NCBI GenBank assembly: GCA_002396645.1
Contig: DGYI01000048.1
Coordinates: 7,626 to 52,536 of the forward strand
Length of the DNA: 44,911 bases
Origin: Firmicutes bacterium UBA5010
Lineage (GTDB): Bacteria > Bacillota > Clostridia > Tissierellales > Sedimentibacteraceae
Direction: 5' to 3'
The translations under genes were made by a program, and so were the position numbers. The notes under the pieces are model-generated. The model was not told where the DNA came from and searched no databases. It saw only the letters and a program-made list of their open reading frames with translations. The first letter of the stretch is position 1, and every line of letters starts with the position of its first letter. Positions 25,029 to 32,984 of the stretch are shown here, one piece after another.

Positions 25029-25873
25029 TGTGCATGGGTTTTGGCTGTAATGCGGCAGGAATTATAGGATGCAGAATAATTGACTCTCCAAGAGAAAAAA
25101 TGATAGCTATACTCACAAACAATTTTGTGCCTTGTAACGGTAGATTCCCTACTCTGATAGCTATTTCAACAGTATTTTTTGCGGTTAGCTCATCTAATGC
25201 GCTCAACAGTATAATTCCGGCTGTCTCAGTAACTCTCATGATTATAATAGGAATAAGTATTACCCTTTTAGTCTCCTACCTTTTATCAAAAACGATTTTA
25301 AAGGGAATATCTTCTACCTTCACTCTTGAGCTGCCACCATACAGAGCGCCTAAAATAGGAAGAGTTTTGTATTCATCTCTTATTGACAGAACTATATTTG
25401 TCCTGTCAAGAGCAGTCGTTATAGCTGCTCCTGCAGGTGTAATAACTTGGTTAATATCAAATATAATGATAGGTGATTTAAGCATATTAACCCATGTTTC
25501 AAACTTCTTAAACCCATTTGCTAAGCTGATAGGCCTTGACGGATTCATACTAATGGCATTTATAGTCGGACTCCCTGCAAACGAAATAGTTCTGCCTGTA
25601 CTGCTAATGGCATATTTATCAACAGGCAGCTTAATAGAGTTTAGCAGTATACAGGAGCTTAAAAACATTTTGCTTAACAATGGCTGGACTTATCTGACAG
25701 CCCTAAACACTATGCTGTTTAGCTTGCTTCACTGGCCTTGCTCCACTGCTCTTTTAACTATAAAGAAAGAAACGGGAAGCTGGAAGTGGACTATAGTGGC
25801 ATTTGTGATTCCTACTGTTATTGCTGTAGTGGTTTGTTTTATTACTACTGTAATTTATAATTTAATATTTTAA
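25028..25873 (+). CDS. feoB: Ferrous iron transporter FeoB, C-terminal part; gene split by the element
   Basis: The missing second part of feoB, from the conserved GFGCNAAGIIGCRIIDSPRE through NNFVPCNGRFPTLIAIST, several membrane segments (VTLMIIIGISITLLVSYLLS and others), ELPPYRAPKI and the final gate region (ALLTIKKETGSWKWTIVAFV). Authentic feoB sequence begins at the core and contributes 278 residues after codon 427 of the upstream part, giving a 705-residue protein when joined, a normal FeoB length. It has no ribosome site of its own next to the GTG at 25028, so it is probably not translated while the element is in place. A hairpin terminator follows at 25879-25920. Confidence 0.93.
   Translation: MCMGFGCNAAGIIGCRIIDSPREKMIAILTNNFVPCNGRFPTLIAISTVFFAVSSSNALNSIIPAVSVTLMIIIGISITLLVSYLLSKTILKGISSTFTLELPPYRAPKIGRVLYSSLIDRTIFVLSRAVVIAAPAGVITWLISNIMIGDLSILTHVSNFLNPFAKLIGLDGFILMAFIVGLPANEIVLPVLLMAYLSTGSLIEFSSIQELKNILLNNGWTYLTALNTMLFSLLHWPCSTALLTIKKETGSWKWTIVAFVIPTVIAVVVCFITTVIYNLIF
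25029..25037. repeat. Right attachment core (attR) of the element
   Basis: TGTGCATGG, identical to the left core at 13102-13110. Element DNA (AACCATGCG) lies to its left and feoB (GTTTTGGCTGTAAT) to its right. Removing one core and the DNA between the two restores the feoB reading frame ATG TGC ATG GGT TTT GGC. Confidence 0.8.
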
Positions 25874-25878
25874 TATTA

Positions 25879-25920
25879 AAAAGCCCGTTATCGTCAATAA
25901 TTAGCGATAGCGAGCTTTTA
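25879..25920. terminator. Terminator after feoB
   Basis: AAAAGCCCGTTATCG (25879-25893) pairs with CGATAGCGAGCTTTT (25905-25919), with two non-Watson-Crick positions. It lies 6 nt after the feoB stop codon, with A/T-rich tails on both sides, so it can also end the convergent kinase-like gene. Confidence 0.75.
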
Positions 25921-25937
25921 CTATTTCAGCAATAAGA

Positions 25938-26804
25938 TTATAATCGCGATTCTAAACATAATACCGACTCTTTTATAACAGCTCTCCAATACTCAATACA
26001 TATTGATTTCTTTATATATTCATTAACTTTAGAGCAGTTGTTTAGCTCTCTTAAAGATATTAAGATACTATCATAATATATTTCACTTAACATGGAGTCA
26101 TTTTTTGCATAGCTGACACATTTTTTTAACCCCATGATTGGTATGTTGGAAAATAAAAAAAATAATACTAAATCATAATATTCTGTTCTGTTAGATGCCC
26201 ATTCCCAATCTATAAACCAATATTTATTGTTTTTATCAACAAGTATATTAGACGGTAAAAGGTCTCCGTGTGAAAAGCTAACTTTAGGATTATTCTTTTT
26301 GCTGTTATTAATCTCATGAATTTTTTCAATTAAATTACTATCAATATATAATTTACATTTTTCTAAATATCCTTTTATTTTTTCATATCTGTTAAACTTA
26401 TGATTCCAATTATCAATTATAGGCATTTGACTTATTTTAAAAATATTATCAATAATATAATCTATTTGCACAGGTTTAGATATTGCAAAATCATCTCTTT
26501 TTGCCCCCAAGGCTTTTCCCTCTACCCTCTGTGTAGCAATAATACATATTTGATCAAAATATGAATACTTCAACTCAGGAATATTAAAAGGAAAATGCTT
26601 ATAGTTTTCATATATTTTAATCTCATTTTGCAAAGAATGATAGTATTCTAAATTACTTGGAATACAAATCTTAATAAATAAATCATTATGATTTAAGTAA
26701 ACTCTGTCATTTTCTTTTAATTTATTTAAAATCATATCTATATCAACTTCATCTATATTAAAGTTTTTTGACAATTGGCTTCTAATTATATTTTCTTTAC
26801 ACAT
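25938..26804 (-). CDS. Aminoglycoside/choline kinase-family phosphotransferase
   Basis: About 288 residues with the APH-family kinase core: the Brenner motif HGDLLPSNILVD (catalytic Asp) and the metal-binding FIDWEWA. The N-lobe is short and the substrate lobe is not that of a known resistance enzyme, so a choline- or sugar-type substrate is as likely as an antibiotic. The start is the ATG at 26804; the in-frame GTG at 26813 is further inside the upstream gene. Either way it overlaps the end of the DUF2284 gene, so the two are translationally coupled. Confidence 0.78.
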   Translation of the reverse strand: MCKENIIRSQLSKNFNIDEVDIDMILNKLKENDRVYLNHNDLFIKICIPSNLEYYHSLQNEIKIYENYKHFPFNIPELKYSYFDQICIIATQRVEGKALGAKRDDFAISKPVQIDYIIDNIFKISQMPIIDNWNHKFNRYEKIKGYLEKCKLYIDSNLIEKIHEINNSKKNNPKVSFSHGDLLPSNILVDKNNKYWFIDWEWASNRTEYYDLVLFFLFSNIPIMGLKKCVSYAKNDSMLSEIYYDSILISLRELNNCSKVNEYIKKSICIEYWRAVIKESVLCLESRL

Positions 26805-27385
26805 TGAATACACCCATCTTTTTTATTAGTAAAAAAAGCACTGACTAAAGTAAAATATTCGGGTAATGAATCTTTAGCCCATTTAATTTCCGTTTTGAGC
26901 AGTTCAGATACTGTTTTTGCAACATCAAACCCCAGTGATTCTAAAGAATATCTCATTAAGTCCGGCTTAATGCACAAAGAACTATTTAATCTCGTGCAAG
27001 TATTACAACTTATACAGCTGCCTGCAAATAATGAAATACTGTCAGGATATCTTTTCTCTAATTTTAAAAGTTTCTTATCAAGTTTCTTTCTGACATCATT
27101 TATTATTTTGTATGTACAGTTGATAACTTCATCCTTTTTTGTTTCTCTTATTAAGCTATCATCCAGCAGTATTTTTGTACAAATTATATATGCATATTTA
27201 TATTTGTTTATATAATCACCAACATTAAAATTATACGGAGGGCATGACCATAGTGTCCCATATTTGTCGCACTTGCTGCACAGCTCATGAAACTTTTTCA
27301 TATCGAAATATGAATTTATATATTCTTCCATATTTATAATGGTATAGCTTGTCTCTAATACATAATCAACTGTTTTATTTTTCAT
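26786..27385 (-). CDS. DUF2284 cysteine-rich metal-binding protein
   Basis: 199 residues with two cysteine clusters: CSKCDKYGTLWSCPPYN near residue 36 and GSCISCNTCTRLNSSLC near residue 122, plus GCIQC at the C-terminus. This is the DUF2284 pattern, thought to bind a metal or Fe-S cluster; the function is unknown. ATG at 27385 has an AGAGGGA ribosome site. It overlaps the downstream kinase-like gene, which suggests a joint role. Confidence 0.85.
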   Translation of the reverse strand: MKNKTVDYVLETSYTIINMEEYINSYFDMKKFHELCSKCDKYGTLWSCPPYNFNVGDYINKYKYAYIICTKILLDDSLIRETKKDEVINCTYKIINDVRKKLDKKLLKLEKRYPDSISLFAGSCISCNTCTRLNSSLCIKPDLMRYSLESLGFDVAKTVSELLKTEIKWAKDSLPEYFTLVSAFFTNKKDGCIQCVKKI

Positions 27386-27499
27386 ACTTCCCTCTAATTT
27401 TATCTAAGTAGCTCTGATTCATAAATAAATTCATTTTCCACTTGATTAACTTTCTTAAAAACCAATGGAATTACTACTAATATTATAGTGCAATATTGT

Positions 27500-27991
27500 T
27501 TATAGCCTTGACTTATTTGGATTAAAGTGCTCGAAAAATCTAGGTTCAAAAACACCTGTTTTTATATAGTTTATTAAAGAATCTTTAATAGTTATAGGTA
27601 CAAAAGGGATATTGTTTATTTCTGTTATAGGTATCCATACAGGTTTTGCTATTAATTTAGGATTATCGGGATTAACATCTACTTCTGTTGGTTTTTGAAT
27701 TTTATTATTTAATAACTTGCATCTGAAAAATATACTAATATGATGATTATTGCCTTCGAATGAGTCACAATGAGAGGGTTCATATTCAAATGTAAAAACA
27801 TGATGCTCTACTTCTATACTGTATCCTGTTTCTTATAAAAGTTCTCTTACAACAGCTTCTAAGGCTGTTTCATTTTCTTCAATTCCGCCTCCGGGAAAAT
27901 TATAATATACACCATCACCAAATTTATTTAGTAATATTTTGTCATTGTCAATTATAATTGCCCTGGAGCTTACTCTTATTTTATAACCCAT
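27500..27991 (-). pseudogene. Nudix hydrolase gene with an in-frame stop codon
   Basis: Reading from ATG 27991 (ribosome site GGGAGG) gives a 163-codon Nudix protein, MGYKIRVSSRAIIIDNDKIL onward, ending NPNKSRL. The only break is a TAA at codon 53 (27833-27835) inside the Nudix box. The box reads GGGIEENETALEAVVRELL, then stop, then ETGY, so the stop replaces the first Glu of the REUxEE metal-binding motif (probably GAA to TAA). The rest of the frame is open to 27500, which indicates a recent inactivation or a sequencing error. The intact protein would be a housecleaning nucleotide hydrolase. Confidence 0.85.
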
Positions 27992-27999
27992 TCAAACCT

Positions 28000-28137
28000 C
28001 CCGATATTATCAGATATTTATTTACCAGCAAAAAAATTAAGACATATAATTATATATCTTAATTTGAATTTATGTCAATAATAGAAAAATTTAACTCTAT
28101 ATAAATCTAAAAAGTTTGTTTATACTGTAAGCTAGAT
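28000..28137. other. Spacer with a weak terminator-like palindrome
   Basis: Between selO and the Nudix pseudogene, both on the minus strand. It contains an AT-rich near-palindrome, ATTAAGACATATAATTATAT and its mirror, around 28037-28064. This could end the selO transcript, though it has little GC content to stabilise it. Nothing else is seen. Confidence 0.35.
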
Positions 28138-29607
28138 TTATGTTCCGCAAAAAGTTCTATACGGAGCATTTGATTTAGGTGGTAATTTTGAATATTCCAA
28201 ATTATCATTTTCATAGTTATAGGGTTTTGATAAAGCATCTATAAGACGATTCATTACACTGTAATCATCATTATTTACCGCAGCCTCCAAGGCTTCTTCC
28301 ACTCTGTGATTTCTCGGAATGACAGAAGGATTTGACTGCTGCATGAGTTTTTTTGACATCAATTTGCTTTCCTGTTGTCTTTCCAGTCTTGATTGCCAGA
28401 GCTCATACCATTTTAAAAATTCATCATTTTTATATAAGCTTACATTTTGTGGATTATCATGGCTTAGCTCATAAAAAGTATTTGTATAATCCACATTATG
28501 TTTTTGCATCATACTAAGCAGGTCTTCGATTAGCTTTTTATCATCCTCTTCTTCATTAAATATACCCAGTTTTGCTCTTATTCCAAGCATGAAGCTATTA
28601 TTATATAAATCATTGTAGCCTGAAATTGCATCTTGAGCAATCTCTATAGCCTTTTCCCTGTTATCATGCAACAAAGGCAGCAATGTTTCTGAAAAGCGCG
28701 CTAAATTCCAAGCTCCGATAGCAGGCTGATTGCCGTAAGCGTACCTGCCGTATTCATCTATTGAGCTAAAAACAGTTGCAGGATCATAGCTATCCATGAA
28801 AGCACAAGGACCATAGTCAATGGTTTCACCGCTTATAGTCATATTATCCGTATTCATTACTCCATGTATAAATCCCACAAGCTGCCATTTTGAAATAAGT
28901 TTTGCCTGACGCTTAATTAACTCTTTAAGTAAATAAAGATATTTATTATCACTTTCTTCAAAGTCTTTAAAGTGTCTTTGCAAGGCATAGTCAGCCAAGA
29001 TTTTTAATTCTTCAAAACTTCCCCATTTTGAGGCAAATTCAAATGTTCCCACTCGTAAATGACTTGAAGCCACTCTTGTAAGGACAGCACCACGCTGAAC
29101 AGTTTCTCTGTACACCGGATCACCTGTTGTTACTACCGCTAAGCTTCGTGTAGTAGGTATTCCAAGTGCATACATAGCCTCGCTTATAATATATTCTCTA
29201 AGCATAGGTCCGAGTGCGGCTTTTCCGTCTCCCCTGCGCGAATAAGGAGTCTCGCCTGAACCTTTAAGATGTATATCCATTCTCTTATCTCCGGGCGCTA
29301 TATGCTCACCGAGCAGCATTGCTCTTCCGTCACCAAGCATAGTAAAATATCCGAATTGATGTCCTGCATAAGCCTGAGCAATAGGAAAGGCTCCACTAGG
29401 AATTTCATTTCCGGAAAAGATATCAGCTCCCATTTTTTCATCAAAAAACTCAGTATTCAATCCCAAAGAATCAGCTAGCTTATCGTTGAAAACAACAAGT
29501 TTAGGTGAGCTTGCAGCATATGGATTAGTTTTTGAAAAAAATATTTCCGGAAGCCTGGAATAGCTGTTATCAAAATTCCAAGCTGCATTTTGACTTTTAT
29601 CTATCAT
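28138..29607 (-). CDS. selO: SelO/YdiU-family protein AMPylase (UPF0061)
   Basis: Pseudokinase-fold enzyme that transfers AMP from ATP to proteins, linked to redox stress in other bacteria. Family motifs are AYAGHQFGYFTMLGDGRAML, the glycine-rich KGSGETPYSRRGDGKAALGP, RVASSHLRVGTFEFA, HGVMNTDNMTISGETIDYGP and the C-terminal PYRTFCGT. The last motif carries cysteine near the end (TGC codon), where eukaryotic homologues have selenocysteine. 489 residues is normal. ATG at 29607 with GAGGAG. It stands alone on the strand with spacers on both sides. Confidence 0.95.
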   Translation of the reverse strand: MIDKSQNAAWNFDNSYSRLPEIFFSKTNPYAASSPKLVVFNDKLADSLGLNTEFFDEKMGADIFSGNEIPSGAFPIAQAYAGHQFGYFTMLGDGRAMLLGEHIAPGDKRMDIHLKGSGETPYSRRGDGKAALGPMLREYIISEAMYALGIPTTRSLAVVTTGDPVYRETVQRGAVLTRVASSHLRVGTFEFASKWGSFEELKILADYALQRHFKDFEESDNKYLYLLKELIKRQAKLISKWQLVGFIHGVMNTDNMTISGETIDYGPCAFMDSYDPATVFSSIDEYGRYAYGNQPAIGAWNLARFSETLLPLLHDNREKAIEIAQDAISGYNDLYNNSFMLGIRAKLGIFNEEEDDKKLIEDLLSMMQKHNVDYTNTFYELSHDNPQNVSLYKNDEFLKWYELWQSRLERQQESKLMSKKLMQQSNPSVIPRNHRVEEALEAAVNNDDYSVMNRLIDALSKPYNYENDNLEYSKLPPKSNAPYRTFCGT

Positions 29608-29698
29608 AATTTGTCTCCTCTTTTCACCGTTATAGTAATTTTAGTTTTTGCCTATATAAAAAAACTATACAATTATTTAAATTTAATGAAGACATTTA

Positions 29699-30130
29699 TT
29701 ATTTGCCGCAATGTCCTCCGACATCACCGTATTTTATCATTATTAATTTTTCTCCTGCTTCACTGTCTACTATGAATCCTATTTTTTCAAAAAGATTTCT
29801 AAGCGTATTGTCAATATACGCATATGTTTTTTCTGCTCCCATATCAACAGCTTTTCTGACTAACATTCTTATAATTAGTTCACCATATGCATTTTTTCTA
29901 AACTCTTTTAAAACACAAATTTTATCGATAAGATACTTGCCATCTTTAAATATAAGTCTTCCTGTTCCTGCTGCTTTTCCACTATCATACAGCAAAACAT
30001 TTTTACCGAAGCTGTCATAATCATCATATATATATTCTCTTTCAAAATTAAGCTCATTTTCAAAGACAGCAGTCCTTATCTTTAAAACCTCTTCTAAATT
30101 GCCTCCTTGAAGCCATTTTGTTGAAATCAT
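29699..30130 (-). CDS. GNAT-family N-acetyltransferase
   Basis: 143 residues with the GNAT fold: an N-terminal strand-helix (WLQGGNLEEVLKIRTAVFEN), motif D/A (YLIDKICVLKEFRKNAYGEL, a degenerate acetyl-CoA loop) and motif B (LRNLFEKIGFIVDSEAG). It resembles small ElaA/YjcF-type enzymes; the substrate is unknown. The ATG at 30130 is chosen because AGAGG lies 8 nt upstream; the GTG at 30139 overlaps that site. Confidence 0.82.
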   Translation of the reverse strand: MISTKWLQGGNLEEVLKIRTAVFENELNFEREYIYDDYDSFGKNVLLYDSGKAAGTGRLIFKDGKYLIDKICVLKEFRKNAYGELIIRMLVRKAVDMGAEKTYAYIDNTLRNLFEKIGFIVDSEAGEKLIMIKYGDVGGHCGK

Positions 30131-30205
30131 AAAATCCACCTCTGCATAGTATAATAATATACTTAATTATAACATAAACAATAATGTCTTTACTATAAAA
30201 TATAA

Positions 30206-30234
30206 TTGACTTTAGGATAATAATGTGTTATTGT
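30206..30234 (+). promoter_or_regulatory. Promoter of the TM1266-like/ABC transporter operon
   Basis: TTGACT (30206-30211) and TATTGT (30229-30234) with a 17-bp spacer. The transcript would start about 30241, directly at the structured leader. Confidence 0.65.
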
Positions 30235-30240
30235 ATGCTT

Positions 30241-30324
30241 GCATCTAAGCCTAAGGTTTACACTAAGGGCAAGGAGAAAATATGTTTTAAATTCTCCTTA
30301 TTTACATGCAAATAAGGTTTTTTT
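30241..30324 (+). ncRNA. Riboswitch-like attenuator leader, class not recognised
   Basis: Two mutually exclusive hairpins lie in the leader. Hairpin 1 pairs AAGGAGAA (30271-30278) with TTCTCCTT (30292-30299). Hairpin 2, an intrinsic terminator, pairs CCTTATTT (30296-30303) with AAATAAGG (30310-30317) and is followed by seven Ts. The four bases CCTT (30296-30299) belong to both. About 30 nt upstream (AAGCCTAAGGTTTACACTAA) could be a small ligand-binding part. This is a transcription attenuator; I do not recognise it as a known class. A small thiamin-precursor (HMP-PP, thiS motif) type is worth testing because the operon encodes an NMT1/ThiY-like importer. Confidence 0.6.
30296..30324 (+). terminator. 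Attenuator terminator upstream of the ABC importer operon
   Basis: CCTTATTT-ACATGC-AAATAAGG followed by TTTTTTT (30318-30324). It lies between the promoter and the first ribosome site (30331-30336), so it must be bypassed for expression of the operon. Confidence 0.8.
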
Positions 30325-30344
30325 ATTTTCAGGAGGTTTTCATT

Positions 30345-30602
30345 GTGGAATTAGAAAAGAGAATCGGAGTTGTAGGTATCGTTATAGAGGATTTGGAGCA
30401 AGTGCCTGTTATTAATGATATTCTGCACCAATATGGAAATATTATAGTTGGAAGGCTTGGTTTACCCTATAGAGAAAAAGGAGTTAATATTATTTCATTG
30501 GTAGTTGACGGAACTACAGACGAAATAGGAGCACTTAATGGAAAGCTCGGGAAAATAAGCGGCGTCAATGTAAAAAGTGCATTGTCAAAAAAAGTTTTTT
30601 AG
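30345..30602 (+). CDS. TM1266-like small regulatory protein (NikR-C/ACT-like fold)
   Basis: 85 residues, beginning ELEKRIGVVGIVIEDLEQVP after the start residue. It resembles the family named iron-only hydrogenase system putative regulator (TM1266 type), with strands and helices like the C-terminal NikR/ACT fold: the conserved YGNIIVGRLGLPYREKGVNI, then IISLVVDGTTDEIGALNGKL. It has no DNA-binding domain of its own, so it probably binds a ligand or partner protein. The start is GTG 30345 with AGGAGG at 30331-30336; the ATG at 30306 lies inside the terminator hairpin. It is followed by the importer genes with a 12-nt gap. Confidence 0.75.
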   Translation: MELEKRIGVVGIVIEDLEQVPVINDILHQYGNIIVGRLGLPYREKGVNIISLVVDGTTDEIGALNGKLGKISGVNVKSALSKKVF

Positions 30603-30614
30603 GAGGATATAGTT

Positions 30615-31583
30615 TTGAAAAAATTAGCAGTATTACTTAGTTTTATATTAGTATTCAGCATGGTGTTAACAGCATGCAGCAATGAACCGAAAAATCCTAC
30701 ACAAGTAAATGTAATAGGACTTAAGGGACCTACATCTATAGGGATGATTAAGCTTATAGATGAAAAAGCCTTAAACGGCGATGGATATACGGTTGAATAT
30801 TCTACAGTTGATGCTCCTGATATAATCACAGGAAAAATTATCAACAACGAGGTACAAATAGCGGCAGTTCCGACTAATCTTGCAGCAGTTTTATATAATA
30901 AAACAGAAGGTAAAGTGCAGTTTTTAGCACAAAACACATTAGGTGTTTTATACGCTGTGGGAAAAGATAACATCAGCTCGCTTGAAGAGCTTGAAGGTAA
31001 AAAAGTTGCTATGAGCGGCAAGGGCGCTGTTCCTGAATATGCTGTAAATTACATACTTAGTCAGAATAATTTAACGGATAAAATAAGCATAGATTATCTC
31101 CCTGACCATGCAACGGTTGCTCAAGCTCTTCTTGCCGGAGATATAGATGTAGCCATACTTCCTCAGCCATTTGTTACACAGGTAACACTTAAAAATGCAG
31201 ATATAAAAATATTGATAGATTTAAACGAAGAATGGGAAGAGGCATCCGGAGGAGAAAGTGTTCTTTCAATGGGTTGCTTGGTTATCAATAAAGAATTTGC
31301 TGAAAACAACAAAAAATTTGTTAAAGAATTTTTAGAACTGTATGAACAATCAGTAAATTTTGTAAATTCAAATCCTGCTGAAGCATCTGTTTTGGTTGAA
31401 AAGAACGAGATAATAAACAATGCTGCATTGGTTGAAAAAGCAATACCTTATTGCAGTATAGTATATAAAAACGCACAAGATGCCAAGGGCGAAATAAATG
31501 CCTTTTTACAAGTATTATTCGACTCTGACAACAAATCAGTAGGAGGAAAACTACCTGATGAAAGCTTCTATTATAAAGACTAG
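30615..31583 (+). CDS. ABC transporter substrate-binding lipoprotein (NMT1/ThiY-like)
   Basis: 322 residues. A lipoprotein signal ends in the lipobox LTAC (Cys about residue 21), then comes a two-lobed binding protein of the SsuA/TauA/ThiY superfamily (NVIGLKGPTSIGMIKLIDEK; VQIAAVPTNLAAVLYNK; GKKVAMSGKGAVPEYAVNYI; DIDVAILPQPFVTQV; VLSMGCLVINKEFAENNKKF). The substrate is not evident: thiamin precursors, sulfonates or another small organic acid are all possible. The start is TTG at 30615 with AGGAGG 8 nt upstream. Its 3' end overlaps the permease start by 26 nt. Confidence 0.85.
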   Translation: MKKLAVLLSFILVFSMVLTACSNEPKNPTQVNVIGLKGPTSIGMIKLIDEKALNGDGYTVEYSTVDAPDIITGKIINNEVQIAAVPTNLAAVLYNKTEGKVQFLAQNTLGVLYAVGKDNISSLEELEGKKVAMSGKGAVPEYAVNYILSQNNLTDKISIDYLPDHATVAQALLAGDIDVAILPQPFVTQVTLKNADIKILIDLNEEWEEASGGESVLSMGCLVINKEFAENNKKFVKEFLELYEQSVNFVNSNPAEASVLVEKNEIINNAALVEKAIPYCSIVYKNAQDAKGEINAFLQVLFDSDNKSVGGKLPDESFYYKD

Positions 31584-32307
31584 TTTTAAAAAAATATTTA
31601 TATTATTATTTTGGTTAGTTATATGGGAGATATTTGCCTTGCTTGTTAATAAGGAGATTTATCTCCCTTCTCCTATTTCTACATTTAAAACCTTAATTAT
31701 AATTCTGCTGGATAAGTCCACATACTTTATAATACTAAGCAGCACTGTTCGTACTATTCTTGGATTAATCTTATCCTGCATCTTCGGTATAATTCTTGGA
31801 TTTGCCTGCGGTTTAAATGACTTTTTATATGATTTAATAAATCCCTTAGTTATAGTAATCCGCTCTACTCCTATTGTATCTATTATAATACTTGCTATAA
31901 TCTGGCTGAAATCTTCAAATGTTCCTATCTTTGCATCATTTCTGATGTGCTTTCCCGTAGTATTTACTAATGTTGCTACAGGTATAAAAAGCACAGACAA
32001 GAAAATATTAGAGATGTGCAGAGTCTATAGTTTAAGTAAATTCGAAATTATAAAATCAGTTTATTATTACTCTGTTTTGCCTTACATATATTCAGCCGTT
32101 ATTTCATCTATAGGTATCGCATGGAAAGCCTCATCTGCTGCCGAGGTTTTGAGTGTACCGAAGTATTCTATAGGGAAATATTTGTTTTATGCTAAAACAA
32201 GCCTCGAGCCTACAGCACTTTTTTCATGGACAATAATAATAGTAGCATTGAGTTATATACTTGAAACTATATTTATAAAAGTCGGGAAAAGAGGTAGAAA
32301 GATATGA
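31558..32307 (+). CDS. ABC transporter permease (SsuC/ThiX-like)
   Basis: 249 residues with about six membrane segments and the inner-membrane loop expected for BPD_transp_1 permeases: RSTPIVSIIILAIIWLKSSN, then the EAA-type loop KKILEMCRVYSLSKFEIIKS and GIAWKASSAAEVLSVPKYSI. It forms the channel of the importer with the proteins on either side. ATG at 31558 lies inside the end of the binding-protein gene with GGAGG about 11 nt upstream. It overlaps the ATPase gene by 4 nt (ATGA). Confidence 0.9.
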   Translation: MKASIIKTSFKKIFILLFWLVIWEIFALLVNKEIYLPSPISTFKTLIIILLDKSTYFIILSSTVRTILGLILSCIFGIILGFACGLNDFLYDLINPLVIVIRSTPIVSIIILAIIWLKSSNVPIFASFLMCFPVVFTNVATGIKSTDKKILEMCRVYSLSKFEIIKSVYYYSVLPYIYSAVISSIGIAWKASSAAEVLSVPKYSIGKYLFYAKTSLEPTALFSWTIIIVALSYILETIFIKVGKRGRKI

Positions 32308-32984
32308 TAAAATTAAATAATATATGCAAATCATACAATCATGATCTGATATATGAGAATTTTAATATAGAATTTGAGGAAAACAAAATTTCATGTATAC
32401 TTGGACCCTCCGGTATAGGAAAAACTACTCTTGTCAATATGATTGCAGGATTGATAAATCCTGACAGCGGAAAGATTGTTCTGCCGCCTAACACTACATT
32501 TTCATATGTATTTCAAGAGCCAAGGCTTCTTGAGTGGTATAATGTGCATGATAACCTGGATATTGTCTTAAAAAAGCATTATAATTCTCACGAGCGTAAG
32601 ATTATAATTGAAAAAATATTAGCTTTGGTGGGATTGCAGGAATTTTCCAGATATAAAATCTCTGAATTAAGCGGCGGAATGGCTCAAAGAGTTTCTGTGG
32701 CCAGAGCATTAGCTTATCCTTCAACTGCGCTTATATTGGATGAGCCCTTTAAGGGTATGGATTATAAGCTTGAGGAGGATTTATCCTCAAAGCTTAAAAA
32801 TATATGGTCAGAGGACAAGAGAACAGTTATATATATAACCCACGATATAGAGCAGGCATTATTTTTATCAGACTATATATATATATTTAAAAACAAGCCT
32901 ATTGAAATAGTATATAAGATATCCCGCAGTGAATTTTCAAAGGATATTTTATATTATAAGGATATTATTAAAAAATATTTATAA
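32304..32984 (+). CDS. ABC transporter ATP-binding protein (SsuB/ThiZ-like)
   Basis: 226 residues with the full set of nucleotide-binding motifs: Walker A GPSGIGKTT, Q-loop VFQEPRLLEW, signature LSGGMAQRVSVARAL, Walker B ALILDEPFKGMD and H-loop YITHDIEQALF. The Q-loop sequence FQEPRLL is typical of nitrate/sulfonate/thiamin-precursor importers. It is the last gene of the operon. A perfect palindrome TTTTCGCGAAAA (32997-33008) lies 12 nt beyond the stop codon but has no T tract. Confidence 0.92.
   Translation: MIKLNNICKSYNHDLIYENFNIEFEENKISCILGPSGIGKTTLVNMIAGLINPDSGKIVLPPNTTFSYVFQEPRLLEWYNVHDNLDIVLKKHYNSHERKIIIEKILALVGLQEFSRYKISELSGGMAQRVSVARALAYPSTALILDEPFKGMDYKLEEDLSSKLKNIWSEDKRTVIYITHDIEQALFLSDYIYIFKNKPIEIVYKISRSEFSKDILYYKDIIKKYL

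Larger units (their letters stand above)
13111..25037. mobile_element. 11.9 kb integrated element inside feoB (serine-recombinase type)
   Basis: The feoB frame breaks at 13110 and resumes in phase at 25038. The 9-bp sequence TGTGCATGG is present at both edges (13102-13110 and 25029-25037), so one copy plus the element spans 11,927 bp. A large serine recombinase gene ends 20 bp inside the left edge. Cargo in order: recombinase, TnpW-like protein, two membrane proteins, an SLH surface protein, a type I toxin-antitoxin locus, an unknown protein, two divergent HTH regulators, an unknown DNA-binding-like protein, and a DUF6017-type replication-initiator-like protein. No relaxase or conjugation genes are visible. 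It is best described as an integrative, possibly mobilisable element. The exact edges depend on where the crossover falls within the 9 bp. Confidence 0.9.

Noticed and set aside
27833..27835. Recoded stop in the Nudix gene
   Set aside because: The codon is TAA, which is not used for selenocysteine or pyrrolysine, so a nonsense mutation or base-call error is more likely.
28138..28170. Selenocysteine at the C-terminus of SelO
   Set aside because: The codon in the FCGT motif is TGC (cysteine) and the gene ends with TAA; no in-frame TGA is present there.
30306..30344. Upstream ATG start for the TM1266-like gene
   Set aside because: The ATG lies inside the terminator hairpin loop and has no ribosome site, whereas GTG 30345 has AGGAGG at the right distance.
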